Shown here in pieces: positions 8,623 through 16,571 of a DNA stretch of 20,283 bases. How positions within the stretch are numbered: position 1 is the stretch's first letter; every line of letters starts with the position of its first letter. This stretch comes from Anaerolineales bacterium UBA2232 (GTDB lineage Bacteria; Chloroflexota; Anaerolineae; UBA2200). The notes under the pieces are model-generated. The model had not been told where the DNA came from. It saw only the letters and a list, made by a program, of their open reading frames with translations, and ran no database searches. The position numbers and the translations under genes were made by a program. The stretch spans positions 1-20,283 of the forward strand of contig DDYO01000190.1 of the NCBI GenBank assembly GCA_002348045.1, written 5' to 3'.

Positions 8623-8730
8623 CCAAGCGCCACTTTTGGAGCATTGGCACGTCAGTGCCGCGTGTCAATTACTCTACGGCGGATGGGAAAGAGGCAAAGT
8701 GCTTCGCGCCGTTGGGCATCCTGGCCGATG

Positions 8731-8750
8731 CGTGCGGACTCTCCCGCACG
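8731..8750. repeat. 7-bp inverted repeat directly upstream of the serS promoter
   Basis: CGTGCGG (8731-8737) and CCGCACG (8744-8750) are perfect inverted repeats with a 6-base spacer, ending 6 bases before the serS -35 box. The position fits a regulator binding site. A terminator for the opposite strand is unlikely because no T-tract follows on either side. Confidence 0.4.
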
Positions 8751-8756
8751 AAAGAC

Positions 8757-8785
8757 TTGACAGGGTTGGAGCTGTGTGGTAGGAT
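8757..8785 (+). promoter_or_regulatory. Sigma70-type promoter of serS
   Basis: TTGACA (8757-8762) and TAGGAT (8780-8785) are spaced by 17 bases, so the -35 is perfect and the -10 close to consensus. The predicted start near 8792 places transcription just upstream of the T-box Stem I. Confidence 0.85.
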
Positions 8786-8791
8786 CGCAAC

Positions 8792-9044
8792 ATGGGTGCT
8801 GACGGAGAAGAGTAGGCGCCGCGAATACCCTTCAGAGAGCCGCCACATGGTGCAAGGCGGCGGGTGTCCGTCGTCGAAATCCGCTCCTGAGCCGCCTGCT
8901 GAACTGAGGACAAGATCGTCCTTTTAGTAAGTCGGGCCGGGTGGCCTCCGTTGACGGGCCAGAGGCCGCGGTGCGGGTTAGCCGCGGCGAAGAAAGGTGG
9001 CACCACGAACGCCCCTCGTCCTTTCATGGACCAGGGGCTTTTGT
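8792..9044 (+). promoter_or_regulatory. Serine-responsive T-box riboswitch leader of serS
   Basis: Stem I is closed by AGTAGGCG (8811-8818) pairing with CGCCTGCT (8893-8900). Its distal arm is GCCGCC (8839-8844) with GGCGGC (8856-8861), with an AGAGAG run before it. The probable specifier is UCC (8880-8882) in GAAATCCGCTCCTGAG, a serine codon. A small stem AGGAC/GTCCT (8907-8922) and Stem III GCCGCGG (8965-8971) with CCGCGGC (8982-8988) follow. The T-box AAGGTGGCACCACG (8994-9007) has bulge UGGC, whose C matches G73 of tRNA-Ser. GAAAGG (8992-8997) pairs with CCTTTC (9020-9025) as antiterminator, excluding the terminator. Uncharged tRNA-Ser should therefore allow serS transcription. Confidence 0.93.
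9011..9043 (+). terminator. Intrinsic terminator of the serS T-box
   Basis: GCCCCTCGTCC (9011-9021) pairs with GGACCAGGGGC (9028-9038) at 10 of 11 positions around a TTTCAT loop, followed by TTTTGT. Its left arm overlaps the antiterminator's right arm (9020-9025), so the two structures compete, as in transcription-attenuating T-boxes. Confidence 0.9.
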
Positions 9045-9071
9045 ATTCCTGATCGAGGGAGGTAGTGGATC

Positions 9072-10340
9072 ATGATCGAGCTGCGTTTGATTCGTGAACA
9101 GCCGGAGCGTGTGCGGCAGGCCGTGGCATCCATGGGCAGCGAGGCGCCTATCGATCTTATACTTGAGTTGGATGAGCAACGGCGTGCCGCACTGGGCGCT
9201 GTCGAACAGCTAAGGGCACGTCGGAATGAGGTGTCTCAGCAGATCGGCAGGGTCCGCGGAGCAGAGGGCACGGAGCACCTGAAGCAAGAGGTTCGGCTGG
9301 CTGCGGATCGGATAAAGGTACTGGACGAGCAGCTCAAGCAGATCGAAACGAGGCTGCAGGCGGCGCTGATGGAAGTCCCGAACTTGCCTCATGACAGCGT
9401 GCCGATCGGTGCCGATGAGGGCGGCAATGTGGTCGTCCGTACACAAGGCGAGGCTCGCTCCTTTGACTTTGAGCCTCTGCCGCACTGGGATCTGGGACCT
9501 GCACTGGGAATCATCGACTTTGAGAGAGGCGTCAAGCTGGCGGGCACGCGGTTCTACGTCCTGATGGGTGCCGGCGCGCGGCTGCAAAGGGCCCTCATCG
9601 CGTGGATGCTGGATCTGCACACCCGAGAACATGGGTACAATGAAGTCTATCCGCCGTACGTGGTCCGCGAGGAATGCCTTTGGGCAGACGGAAAACTTCC
9701 CAAGTTTCGCGACAACATCTACCGCGATGTTGAGGACGATCTCTGGTGGATCGGAACAGCCGAGACGCCACTAACGAATCTCCATCGCGGTGAAATCTTG
9801 TCGGGAGGAGACCTGCCCATCAACTATGTGGCATACACGGCCTGCTTCCGACGGGAGAAGATGAGTGCAGGGCGGGATGTTCGTGGCATCAAGCGCGGAC
9901 ATCAGTTTGACAAAGTGGAGATGTTCAAGTTCGTAACTCCGGAATCTAGCTACGACGAACTGGAGCGCATGGTCGAACAGGCGGCTGAGGTAGCAAGGAG
10001 ACTTGACATCCCACACCGTGTGATCCTGATGTGTACCGGCGATCTGGGGTTTGTGGCAGCGAAAAAGTACGATGTCGAGCTGTGGGCGCCAGGGTGCCGC
10101 GAGTGGTTGGAGGTATCCAGCGTGTCCAATTGCGAGGCATTCCAGGCTAGACGTGGCAACATCCGCTTTCGACGCGCACCGGGCGAGAAACCCGAGTACG
10201 TACACACTCTGAACGGATCGGGGTTGGCGCTACCGCGCACCCTGATTGCGGTTATCGAGAACTACCAGCAAAAGGATGGCAGCATCGTCGTGCCCGATGT
10301 GCTGCGTCCCTACATGGGCGGGCTAGACATTATTCGCTAG
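9072..10340 (+). CDS. serS: Seryl-tRNA synthetase
   Basis: Class II synthetase charging tRNA-Ser. The 422-residue protein has an N-terminal antiparallel coiled-coil arm (about residues 28-100) that grips the tRNA-Ser long variable arm. The catalytic core follows: TAETPLTNLH (229-238), motif 2 FRREKMSAGRDVRG (259-272) followed by HQFDKVE, and motif 3 NGSGLALPRTLIAVIENYQ (381-399). Length fits the family. ATG 9072 has GAGGGAGG 9 bases upstream. Expression is probably controlled by the leader's T-box. It ends 7 bases from a convergent gene, without room for its own terminator. Confidence 0.97.
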   Translation: MIELRLIREQPERVRQAVASMGSEAPIDLILELDEQRRAALGAVEQLRARRNEVSQQIGRVRGAEGTEHLKQEVRLAADRIKVLDEQLKQIETRLQAALMEVPNLPHDSVPIGADEGGNVVVRTQGEARSFDFEPLPHWDLGPALGIIDFERGVKLAGTRFYVLMGAGARLQRALIAWMLDLHTREHGYNEVYPPYVVREECLWADGKLPKFRDNIYRDVEDDLWWIGTAETPLTNLHRGEILSGGDLPINYVAYTACFRREKMSAGRDVRGIKRGHQFDKVEMFKFVTPESSYDELERMVEQAAEVARRLDIPHRVILMCTGDLGFVAAKKYDVELWAPGCREWLEVSSVSNCEAFQARRGNIRFRRAPGEKPEYVHTLNGSGLALPRTLIAVIENYQQKDGSIVVPDVLRPYMGGLDIIR

Positions 10341-10347
10341 CAGACCA

Positions 10348-12651
10348 TCAACCCCGCTGCTCCTCCACCCGATAGCCACGTTTCCGAAGCAGCTCTGCGA
10401 GGGCTGCTTCGTTGCCATTGCTCACCTGCAGCATGGGGCTAGGTCCATCAGGAAGTAGGCGCGAAAGGTAGGGCTGTAACTCAGGGTCTGCCAGAAGAGC
10501 TTCGGCAGCGGCAAGGTCAGGGAGGCGCAAGACGAGGGCCCTTCGCAGAGAAGCTACCTTGCTTGTACCGGTCCAGGTCTGGATATCAGCCGCCAGTTTC
10601 TCTGGGAGGCCAGACCTGCTCAGTCTCTGCCAGCTCTTCAGATAGTCGGCGAGTTCCATGCCCCTGGATTCGGCGGCAGCAACTGCCGACCGGGTGATGT
10701 AGTACTGACCATCGCGACGTTCCGCCAGCCTGCTCAGTTCACTCTCCAGGACGATGTTCTGGGCTCCGCCATCCAGAACGACGTGCCCATCGGGCTCGAT
10801 CTCGACACACCGCTTGAGCTCCACGCCCAGCGAGGCAATCGCGGGCAGGAACCCCAAGTGCACCAACTGCTCGACCAAGGGCGCTTGGTGTCCAGAGTGG
10901 ACCATGGACACGGTGGGCGTGAGTCGCCGAGCTAGGTGAGAGGCGGTTTCAGGCGCATCCCACACGTTACCCATCAACTGCTCACTGGCGGCCATACAGA
11001 GGGTTACGTCGCGGTGAAATCTGATCCGCTGGTGGTGCTCCGACCACTCCTCGAGCGACCGCAGCACGTTTTGCGGCACGGCTGCTGTGCTCGCGCCTTC
11101 AAGGAAAGTGACAATCTCGGCAATCTCGACCCCGTCCTGCAGAGCGCGATAGACGGACTCACGGGACAGGGCATATTCGATCGTGCTGCGGTCCGCTCGG
11201 ATGCGCTTTCCGAACATCTCCAGCCTGGCCAGAATCGCATCGGGCACGCGGCCGAGCGCCAGCACCTGGAAATTGGGCTGCACAACGATCCGTCCGTCAG
11301 TGGAGGAGTCCACCCTTGCGCCGAGAAACGGGTCGAGGTCCCTTACATTCGGCCATCGACCGTCCTGCTGGCCCAGTTGTGCCCAAACGGCCTTGAGCGA
11401 GGCATTCGGCCGGAACGCCAGCACTCGAGTGTCTTCAGCCGCAACGTCGACGAGTCCGAGCCAGTGCAATGGACCGCTGATGACGCGTCCAACAAAAGTC
11501 GCCTCCACCTCGGCGAACCAACGATTCTTGCGAGCGGGGTGCTGATCGTACCAATGGACCTCACCTGGCTCAGTTTCCTGCCGGGAAGCAGAACGTGGGG
11601 GGAATAGCAAGGGCGGGACGGCAGTCAACAGTCGCCGCAAGAAGCGATCGGCTGAGAACCAGGTGTCGGCTGGCAGCGAAGCCAATTCCTTGAACAAGAG
11701 GCGGCGGCCAAGGGAAACATCGATGTCCACGCCGACGCCCGTCTCGGCCGACAGCTCGCTCCAGGCCACCATGCGCAGCCACGCTTGACAGCAGAAGCAC
11801 GTGCGCTTGTGAGCAGCATAGTCCCAGAAGGCAAATACTCGGTCGCGACTGCCCTGGGGAGCCAGTTTGCCCTGAGATACACCCAAGAGCCCCAGTTCTT
11901 GAAGGAGGTGGCGCTGAAAGTGCAATCGAGGGGCGCCTTCCTCCTCCGGTGCCTCCGACAGCGGTTGTTGAACCAATGTCTGATGTTCCAGGGCTCGCAG
12001 GGCACGCTTCTGGACACGACCAGACTGGGTGAGCGGTATCGGATGTGAGCGTGCGTAGCTCCAGTAGAGAAAGAGATCCCGCTGTGCATCATCAATATCG
12101 CCTGCGGACACTGTCATTGGCAATGGCGCACCACCCCACTCCGCCGATGACAACCTTGGAATGGGCAGGGCCCGGTAGATGGTCGAGGGTATGGTAAGGA
12201 CCAGATCCGAGCGTTGACCAGGACGAGCACTGCCCGCGGTACGCAAGCTGCTTCCCAGGATCAGGATGAGGCCGTGCACGGTGAGCCACGTGACTGCGGC
12301 GTCAAAGGGGTCAAGCGAGGCGTCGAGCCACAGATCGACGCCAATATGCGATCCCTCGCCGGCAGAAACGATGCCGTCTGTGGCGAGCTCCCGTCGCAAC
12401 TCTGTCATGGAACCAGATCCCTGGCGGAGGGCGAGGCGATCAAGGATGACGCGGGCCAGCTCGCCGGCCTCGGGGAGGACCGCATTGGCACGGGCCGGCG
12501 TGAATAGGTGTTCGACCAGGAGGGCAATGAGGGCTTCCTTGCCGAGCTTTTGTCCCTTGGAAGTCATGATGCCAAGGCTAGCCAGGTTGGCCATGTGGAG
12601 CAGCATGTCGTAGCGGTAGCCGGCAAGAGCCTGAGCAACAGTATCGGACAT
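10348..12651 (-). CDS. Helicase-associated (Helicase_C_3-like) protein of 767 residues, XPB partner candidate
   Basis: Large protein without Walker motifs. Around residues 445-554 it has the domain annotated in such proteins as 'XPB/Ssl2-like helicase-associated' (GRIVVQPNFQVLAL, then ESVYRALQDG, then RSLEEWSEHHQRIRF). The last ~130 residues (ITRSAVAAAESRG, DPELQPYLSRLLP, LLRKRGYRVEE) resemble the XPB N-terminal module encoded upstream (YRITPLSLW, KRLQPYILDRVTP, ALVLMGYP). It is also paralogous to the 620-residue neighbour: both share GPLxWLGL and the same N-terminal helical layout. A CFCC cluster sits mid-protein. ATG start is 3 bases after the preceding stop, so co-translation is likely. 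Function is unknown; mycobacteria have a similar XPB neighbour of about 750 residues (Rv0862c). Probable role: XPB partner in DNA repair or transcription. Confidence 0.78.
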   Translation of the reverse strand: MSDTVAQALAGYRYDMLLHMANLASLGIMTSKGQKLGKEALIALLVEHLFTPARANAVLPEAGELARVILDRLALRQGSGSMTELRRELATDGIVSAGEGSHIGVDLWLDASLDPFDAAVTWLTVHGLILILGSSLRTAGSARPGQRSDLVLTIPSTIYRALPIPRLSSAEWGGAPLPMTVSAGDIDDAQRDLFLYWSYARSHPIPLTQSGRVQKRALRALEHQTLVQQPLSEAPEEEGAPRLHFQRHLLQELGLLGVSQGKLAPQGSRDRVFAFWDYAAHKRTCFCCQAWLRMVAWSELSAETGVGVDIDVSLGRRLLFKELASLPADTWFSADRFLRRLLTAVPPLLFPPRSASRQETEPGEVHWYDQHPARKNRWFAEVEATFVGRVISGPLHWLGLVDVAAEDTRVLAFRPNASLKAVWAQLGQQDGRWPNVRDLDPFLGARVDSSTDGRIVVQPNFQVLALGRVPDAILARLEMFGKRIRADRSTIEYALSRESVYRALQDGVEIAEIVTFLEGASTAAVPQNVLRSLEEWSEHHQRIRFHRDVTLCMAASEQLMGNVWDAPETASHLARRLTPTVSMVHSGHQAPLVEQLVHLGFLPAIASLGVELKRCVEIEPDGHVVLDGGAQNIVLESELSRLAERRDGQYYITRSAVAAAESRGMELADYLKSWQRLSRSGLPEKLAADIQTWTGTSKVASLRRALVLRLPDLAAAEALLADPELQPYLSRLLPDGPSPMLQVSNGNEAALAELLRKRGYRVEEQRG

Positions 12652-12654
12652 CGC

Positions 12655-14517
12655 TTACCTTCGGCGCTCCAGCTTTGGCGTGTGGCCCAGTGCTGCCATT
12701 TCCTCTGTGAGCAAACCAACGGCTTGGTCCGACAGGGCAACTGAACGGGGAGATAGCCACGCAATGATGTGCTGCGACAGGGATGTGGTAACCTGGAGCT
12801 CCCGAAGGGTGATGCTGTCGGCGACTTCCAGAACCGCCAAGCCGCTGGCAATTCTCACCTGTCCATAGCAGTCTGACCAGCTCTCAAGCGTCGTCCGGAT
12901 CTCACGAGGGATAGGCTGGGCCATTACCCGGCTCCAGAGGCATGAGATTTCTTCTACTCGGTCACCTTGTTCAAGGCTGGCCAAGAAGGCCAGGGCATCG
13001 AGTCGGTACGTCGTCCGACCGTTGCCCACATGCTCGATTCTGGCCATCTTCCCAAGGAGGGCGTGCTGGGTCGCCAGCAAAGGTGAGCAGTTGACAGTTA
13101 TCAACAGGCTTGATGGATCGAACGACATATCCAGCGGTCTCACTCGCCCTGAAAACTCGCTGAACGAACGGTTGTTGAGCAGGTCGCCCAGGCCGTGCAG
13201 CTCGACGGCCGTGGGATGGCTGTTTTCCTCCCAGAGGTGGGCCAGGCCGAGCCAGTAGAGGGGTCCATTGAGGAGCGCCAGCATGAAGGCTCCCTGCTGC
13301 CGATGCCAATCGGTCGATGAAGGGCTTTCATCGGGAGCAGTGCAGCGGGTCGTGATCCACCAGTGCCGAGGTTGCCAGCGCGGTGACCGGGACAAGGAAG
13401 AAGCGGTGAACTCGGACCACAGCAGGCGCAAGGTGTCCATCAAGCGCTCAATCGAACACCAGCCGTCCTCGGCGGAGGCTAGCAGCCGGATCAGCATCAG
13501 GCGCAAGTTCACGAGTTGCGACCGGAAGTCAGCATAGGTGAAAGCAACCCCTGTGGTGCGCTCCAGCCCAAGGGAGGGGTCCTGGCGGACAATCATGTCC
13601 AGCTCGCTCCACTCGGCAAGCGAAAGATATGCCTGGGCAGCAGCCTCGTACTGTGCAGTGAAGGAGTGACGGGCAAAGCGCTTCCACGAGGGCTCGTATG
13701 CCTTTAGGCGTTCCTGATCTCTGCGCAGTAAACCCATGTGGCGCAGGAGGTGACACACGAAGTGAGCGTGCTCCAACCCACGCCCCAGACAGGATGCAAT
13801 CTGGTCTGCGCCTTCTTGATCAACGAGTTGGGGCTGTGTGCCAATCTCGGCTGCTTCAGGGCCGTTTCTGTTTCGTCGGCGGGAAACCACGGGGCGCTCA
13901 CCATTTGTCGAAGCCGATTGAGCCCAGGGGTCGATGGTTGACGCGACTGACTGGGCAAGGCCGAGAGGCTGATGAGCGATAAACTCCCAGCAGGCACGGA
14001 TATCGTCGACAATCGTTGACTTGTCGAGCACTCGCGGAGTGCCGCGCAGGCAGGGCGCGATCCTCGGACACCATCCGGTGAGCGGAGGCAGATCCAGCTG
14101 AAGCTGGCGCGGAAAGACGTACCGTGCGAACCCGTCACCTATTTCTCTCCAGGGTAGCACGAGTCCCCAGCGCGCCAAGTCGCTGAGCATGGCAGCAGCT
14201 TCAACGGGCTTGACGGGAGGCCGCTCACTGCCACGCAACGCGGTCATGACGTGAGCCAAGCCAGTCGCCGTTATCCCACCACCGTCCTCAGCAACCAAGG
14301 CACCGCGCAGCGCTTCTCTGAGTTCAGCTGATAGGGCAGAAATGGAGCGGGCGAGTTCTTCCGGCGTGGCGAGCTTGGTCGCCAAAGCGCTCACATAGTC
14401 GCTTCGGGTCTTGCCTGGAAGGTTCCACCCATGCTGAGCGGCAATCTCGCGCATGTCACTGACTGTAAGCTGGTCAAGCAGACCAGATAGAGCCACACCT
14501 GTTTCTTCTCTCACCAT
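12655..14517 (-). CDS. Helicase-associated protein of 620 residues with SAP/Rho-N-like N terminus
   Basis: Paralogue of the downstream 767-residue protein, shorter at the C terminus. Residues 13-49 (LLDQLTVSDMREIAAQHGWN, then GKTRSDYVSALATKL) look like a SAP or Rho N-terminal-type helix-extended loop-helix that could bind nucleic acid. The central segment has GPLYWLGLAH, matching GPLHWLGLVD in the neighbour. Residues 459-567 carry the helicase-associated domain (LLITVNCSPLLATQ, then DRVEEISCLW, then LESWSDCYGQVRI). It lacks the extra C-terminal XPB-like module. No ATPase or nuclease motif was seen. ATG 14515-14517 has no clear ribosome binding site. The gene lies 89 bases after xpb and 3 bases before the next, forming one operon. 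Function inferred only from context. Confidence 0.75.
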   Translation of the reverse strand: MVREETGVALSGLLDQLTVSDMREIAAQHGWNLPGKTRSDYVSALATKLATPEELARSISALSAELREALRGALVAEDGGGITATGLAHVMTALRGSERPPVKPVEAAAMLSDLARWGLVLPWREIGDGFARYVFPRQLQLDLPPLTGWCPRIAPCLRGTPRVLDKSTIVDDIRACWEFIAHQPLGLAQSVASTIDPWAQSASTNGERPVVSRRRNRNGPEAAEIGTQPQLVDQEGADQIASCLGRGLEHAHFVCHLLRHMGLLRRDQERLKAYEPSWKRFARHSFTAQYEAAAQAYLSLAEWSELDMIVRQDPSLGLERTTGVAFTYADFRSQLVNLRLMLIRLLASAEDGWCSIERLMDTLRLLWSEFTASSLSRSPRWQPRHWWITTRCTAPDESPSSTDWHRQQGAFMLALLNGPLYWLGLAHLWEENSHPTAVELHGLGDLLNNRSFSEFSGRVRPLDMSFDPSSLLITVNCSPLLATQHALLGKMARIEHVGNGRTTYRLDALAFLASLEQGDRVEEISCLWSRVMAQPIPREIRTTLESWSDCYGQVRIASGLAVLEVADSITLRELQVTTSLSQHIIAWLSPRSVALSDQAVGLLTEEMAALGHTPKLERRR

Positions 14518-14606
14518 GACTTGAGATACACCGTCAACTCAGTATCCGGCATGGAGCAGCAAGGGTCGGTATGATGGATAGACCGGTGGCCAATCCGGCG
14601 TGGCAT

Positions 14607-16370
14607 CTACAGCTGCACCATGTCCATCCCGGTCATCTCCGGGCTATGAATCTCACCCTTAACCGGTTGCCACGCTGCGACCTCTTCTTCATAGATGATA
14701 TCGTAGTGGTACCCCTGCTCGGTGAGGAACCGCTGGCGATTGGCAGCATAGTCCTGGTCTTTGGTGTCACGACTGACCAACGTGTAAAAGTGGGCTTGAG
14801 CCCCTTGGCGCTTGGGACGAAGGATGCGCCCAAGCCGTTGAGCTTCTTCCTGTCTGGACCCGAAGGTGCCAGAGAGCTGCATTGCCACGCTGGCATCAGG
14901 AAGATCGATGGCAAAATTGGCAACTTTCGAGACAACCAGACAGCCGACCTTGCCCAAACGAAAAGCTTCGTAAAGCTCCTCCCGACGGGCCACATCTGTG
15001 TCGCCCGTGACCAAAGGGAAGCCGTAGCGTGCTGACACTTCGCGGAGTTGATCCAGATACATTCCTATGATGAGCACTGCATCATCCGAGTGCTTCTGCA
15101 ACAGCTGGTCCAACACCCGCATTTTGCCTGGATTCTCGGCCGCAATCCTGTATTTGTCGTGATCGTCGGCCAACGCGTAGCTCAGGCGCAGCTCATCCGG
15201 CAGGGCCACTCTGATCTCGTGACACTGCGCCGTGGCGATCCACCCCTGCCTTTCCAGGGCTTTCCACGGAGCGTCATACTTTTTCGGACCGATCAGTGAG
15301 AACACGTCGGTTTCACGCCCATCCTCGCGTACCAACGTTGCGGTTAGGCCCAGGCGCCGACGAGCCTGGATCTCGGCGGTGATACGGAAGACTGGAGCAG
15401 GGAGCATGTGGACCTCATCGTAGATTACCAAGCCCCAATCCTGATCACTGAACAGCGACAGATGTGGGTACTCTGCACCGGAATCACCGGAACCGTTTTG
15501 CCGGGATCGGTGTACCATGATCTGATAGGTGGCGATGGTGACCGGACGCACCTGCTTTCGCAAGCCGCTGTACTCCCCGATCAATTCTTCGGTGAGGGTG
15601 GTCTTGTCGAGCAGCTCGGCGATCCACTGACGCGCCGCGACGGTATTGGTGGTCAGGATCAGCGTCGCACACTGCACATAATTCATGACCGCAATGCCGA
15701 CTATGGTCTTTCCTGCACCACAAGGAAGGACTATGACACCACTGCCTCCATATGCAGTGCCCTGAGCGTAGAAGGAGTCCGCGGCATCGGTCTGATAGTG
15801 TCGTGGCTGGAAGGGCTCCCCAGTACGGGTTGTGGTCCTCAAGGCGAGCGAGAGCGGCGATCCGGGAACGTAGCCAGCAAGATCCAGTGCTGGGTAGCCC
15901 ATTAGAACCAGGGCCTGTTTCACGTGGCCTCGGCGGGACGGATCTATGCGCAGGCGAAACGGAGTCACGCGGTCCAGTATGTATGGTTGTAGCCTCTTGC
16001 TTCGCAAGAGCTCCGCCGCTAAGGCCGAGTCATCAACCTCGAGCAAGATGTCTTCGTTCTGACGCTGTAAGCGCACGCGGCCGTAGCGAGAGACGTACTC
16101 GATGATATCACGTTGCACGTTTTCTGGTACCGGATACTTGCTAAGGGCAGCAAGGTCCGTGAGAATGGTGGTTGCATCGAGGTCAGCCGCCGCGGCGTTC
16201 CAGAGGGACAATGGCGTGATGCGATATGTATGTACGTACTCGGGACTCTTCTCGAGCTCCGCAAACCGAGCCAGCGAGTCCCGGGCAGTGGGATACTGGG
16301 GAGAATCCACTTCCAGGAGAATGGTTCTATCGCTCTGGATAATTGCCGGTCGATTCCCGGTCATGCCCAT
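14607..16370 (-). CDS. XPB/Ssl2-type DNA helicase
   Basis: Superfamily 2 DNA helicase related to eukaryotic XPB (TFIIH) and archaeal XPB, expected to open DNA in repair or transcription. The 587-residue form has an N-terminal helicase-associated domain (about 1-165), then Q193 (PRHYQTDA), Walker A PCGAGKT (216-222), DEVH (318-321), GLTAT (341-345), the XPB-specific RED motif (348-350) and motif VI QRLGRILRPK (511-520). A longer frame opens at TTG 16415, but the predicted transcription start (near 16412) falls there, so ATG 16370 is preferred; the ribosome binding site is weak (GGGGAAAGG, about 15 bases away). It heads an operon with two helicase-associated proteins. Not an Rep/UvrD-type helicase. 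Identity is secure; the precise start is not. Confidence 0.92.
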   Translation of the reverse strand: MGMTGNRPAIIQSDRTILLEVDSPQYPTARDSLARFAELEKSPEYVHTYRITPLSLWNAAAADLDATTILTDLAALSKYPVPENVQRDIIEYVSRYGRVRLQRQNEDILLEVDDSALAAELLRSKRLQPYILDRVTPFRLRIDPSRRGHVKQALVLMGYPALDLAGYVPGSPLSLALRTTTRTGEPFQPRHYQTDAADSFYAQGTAYGGSGVIVLPCGAGKTIVGIAVMNYVQCATLILTTNTVAARQWIAELLDKTTLTEELIGEYSGLRKQVRPVTIATYQIMVHRSRQNGSGDSGAEYPHLSLFSDQDWGLVIYDEVHMLPAPVFRITAEIQARRRLGLTATLVREDGRETDVFSLIGPKKYDAPWKALERQGWIATAQCHEIRVALPDELRLSYALADDHDKYRIAAENPGKMRVLDQLLQKHSDDAVLIIGMYLDQLREVSARYGFPLVTGDTDVARREELYEAFRLGKVGCLVVSKVANFAIDLPDASVAMQLSGTFGSRQEEAQRLGRILRPKRQGAQAHFYTLVSRDTKDQDYAANRQRFLTEQGYHYDIIYEEEVAAWQPVKGEIHSPEMTGMDMVQL

Positions 16371-16418
16371 GGTCAGCAGTAACGCCTTTCCCCGAGTTAC
16401 GTGTGCACAGGTCAAAGT

Positions 16419-16447
16419 ATTCTACCAAATTGGGTTCCGCAAGTCAA
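16419..16447 (-). promoter_or_regulatory. Promoter of the XPB operon
   Basis: On the - strand, TTGACT (16442-16447) and TAGAAT (16419-16424) are 17 bases apart, each matching five of six consensus bases. The predicted start near 16412 excludes the TTG at 16413-16415 as a normal start codon and supports a downstream ATG. Confidence 0.8.
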
Positions 16448-16536
16448 GGAGATGGGTTTTTGGGACTGGTTGGGGGGTCAGCCCATCAAGCGAGCCAATC
16501 GTGTTGAGAAGGATGACCAATGGTCTTGCAGAAGCC

Positions 16537-16565
16537 TTGACGGGCAGGGCTCATGGCACTATAAT
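16537..16565 (+). promoter_or_regulatory. Promoter of the MFS transporter gene
   Basis: TTGACG (16537-16542) and a perfect TATAAT (16560-16565) are 17 bases apart, with a predicted start near 16572. It diverges from the XPB promoter, with about 89 bases between the two -35 boxes. GACCA-A-TGGTC (16515-16525), a short perfect palindrome, lies 11 bases upstream and could be an operator. Confidence 0.82.
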
Positions 16566-16571
16566 CGCGCC

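Noticed and set aside
10936..11607. 223-codon frame on the + strand inside the 767-residue gene
   Set aside because: It is the antisense shadow of a gene with recognisable domains; composition and lack of a ribosome binding site argue against coding.
14518..14606. Separate promoter in the 89-base gap between xpb and the 620-residue gene
   Set aside because: A TTGACG is present on the - strand but no acceptable -10 box lies at proper spacing.
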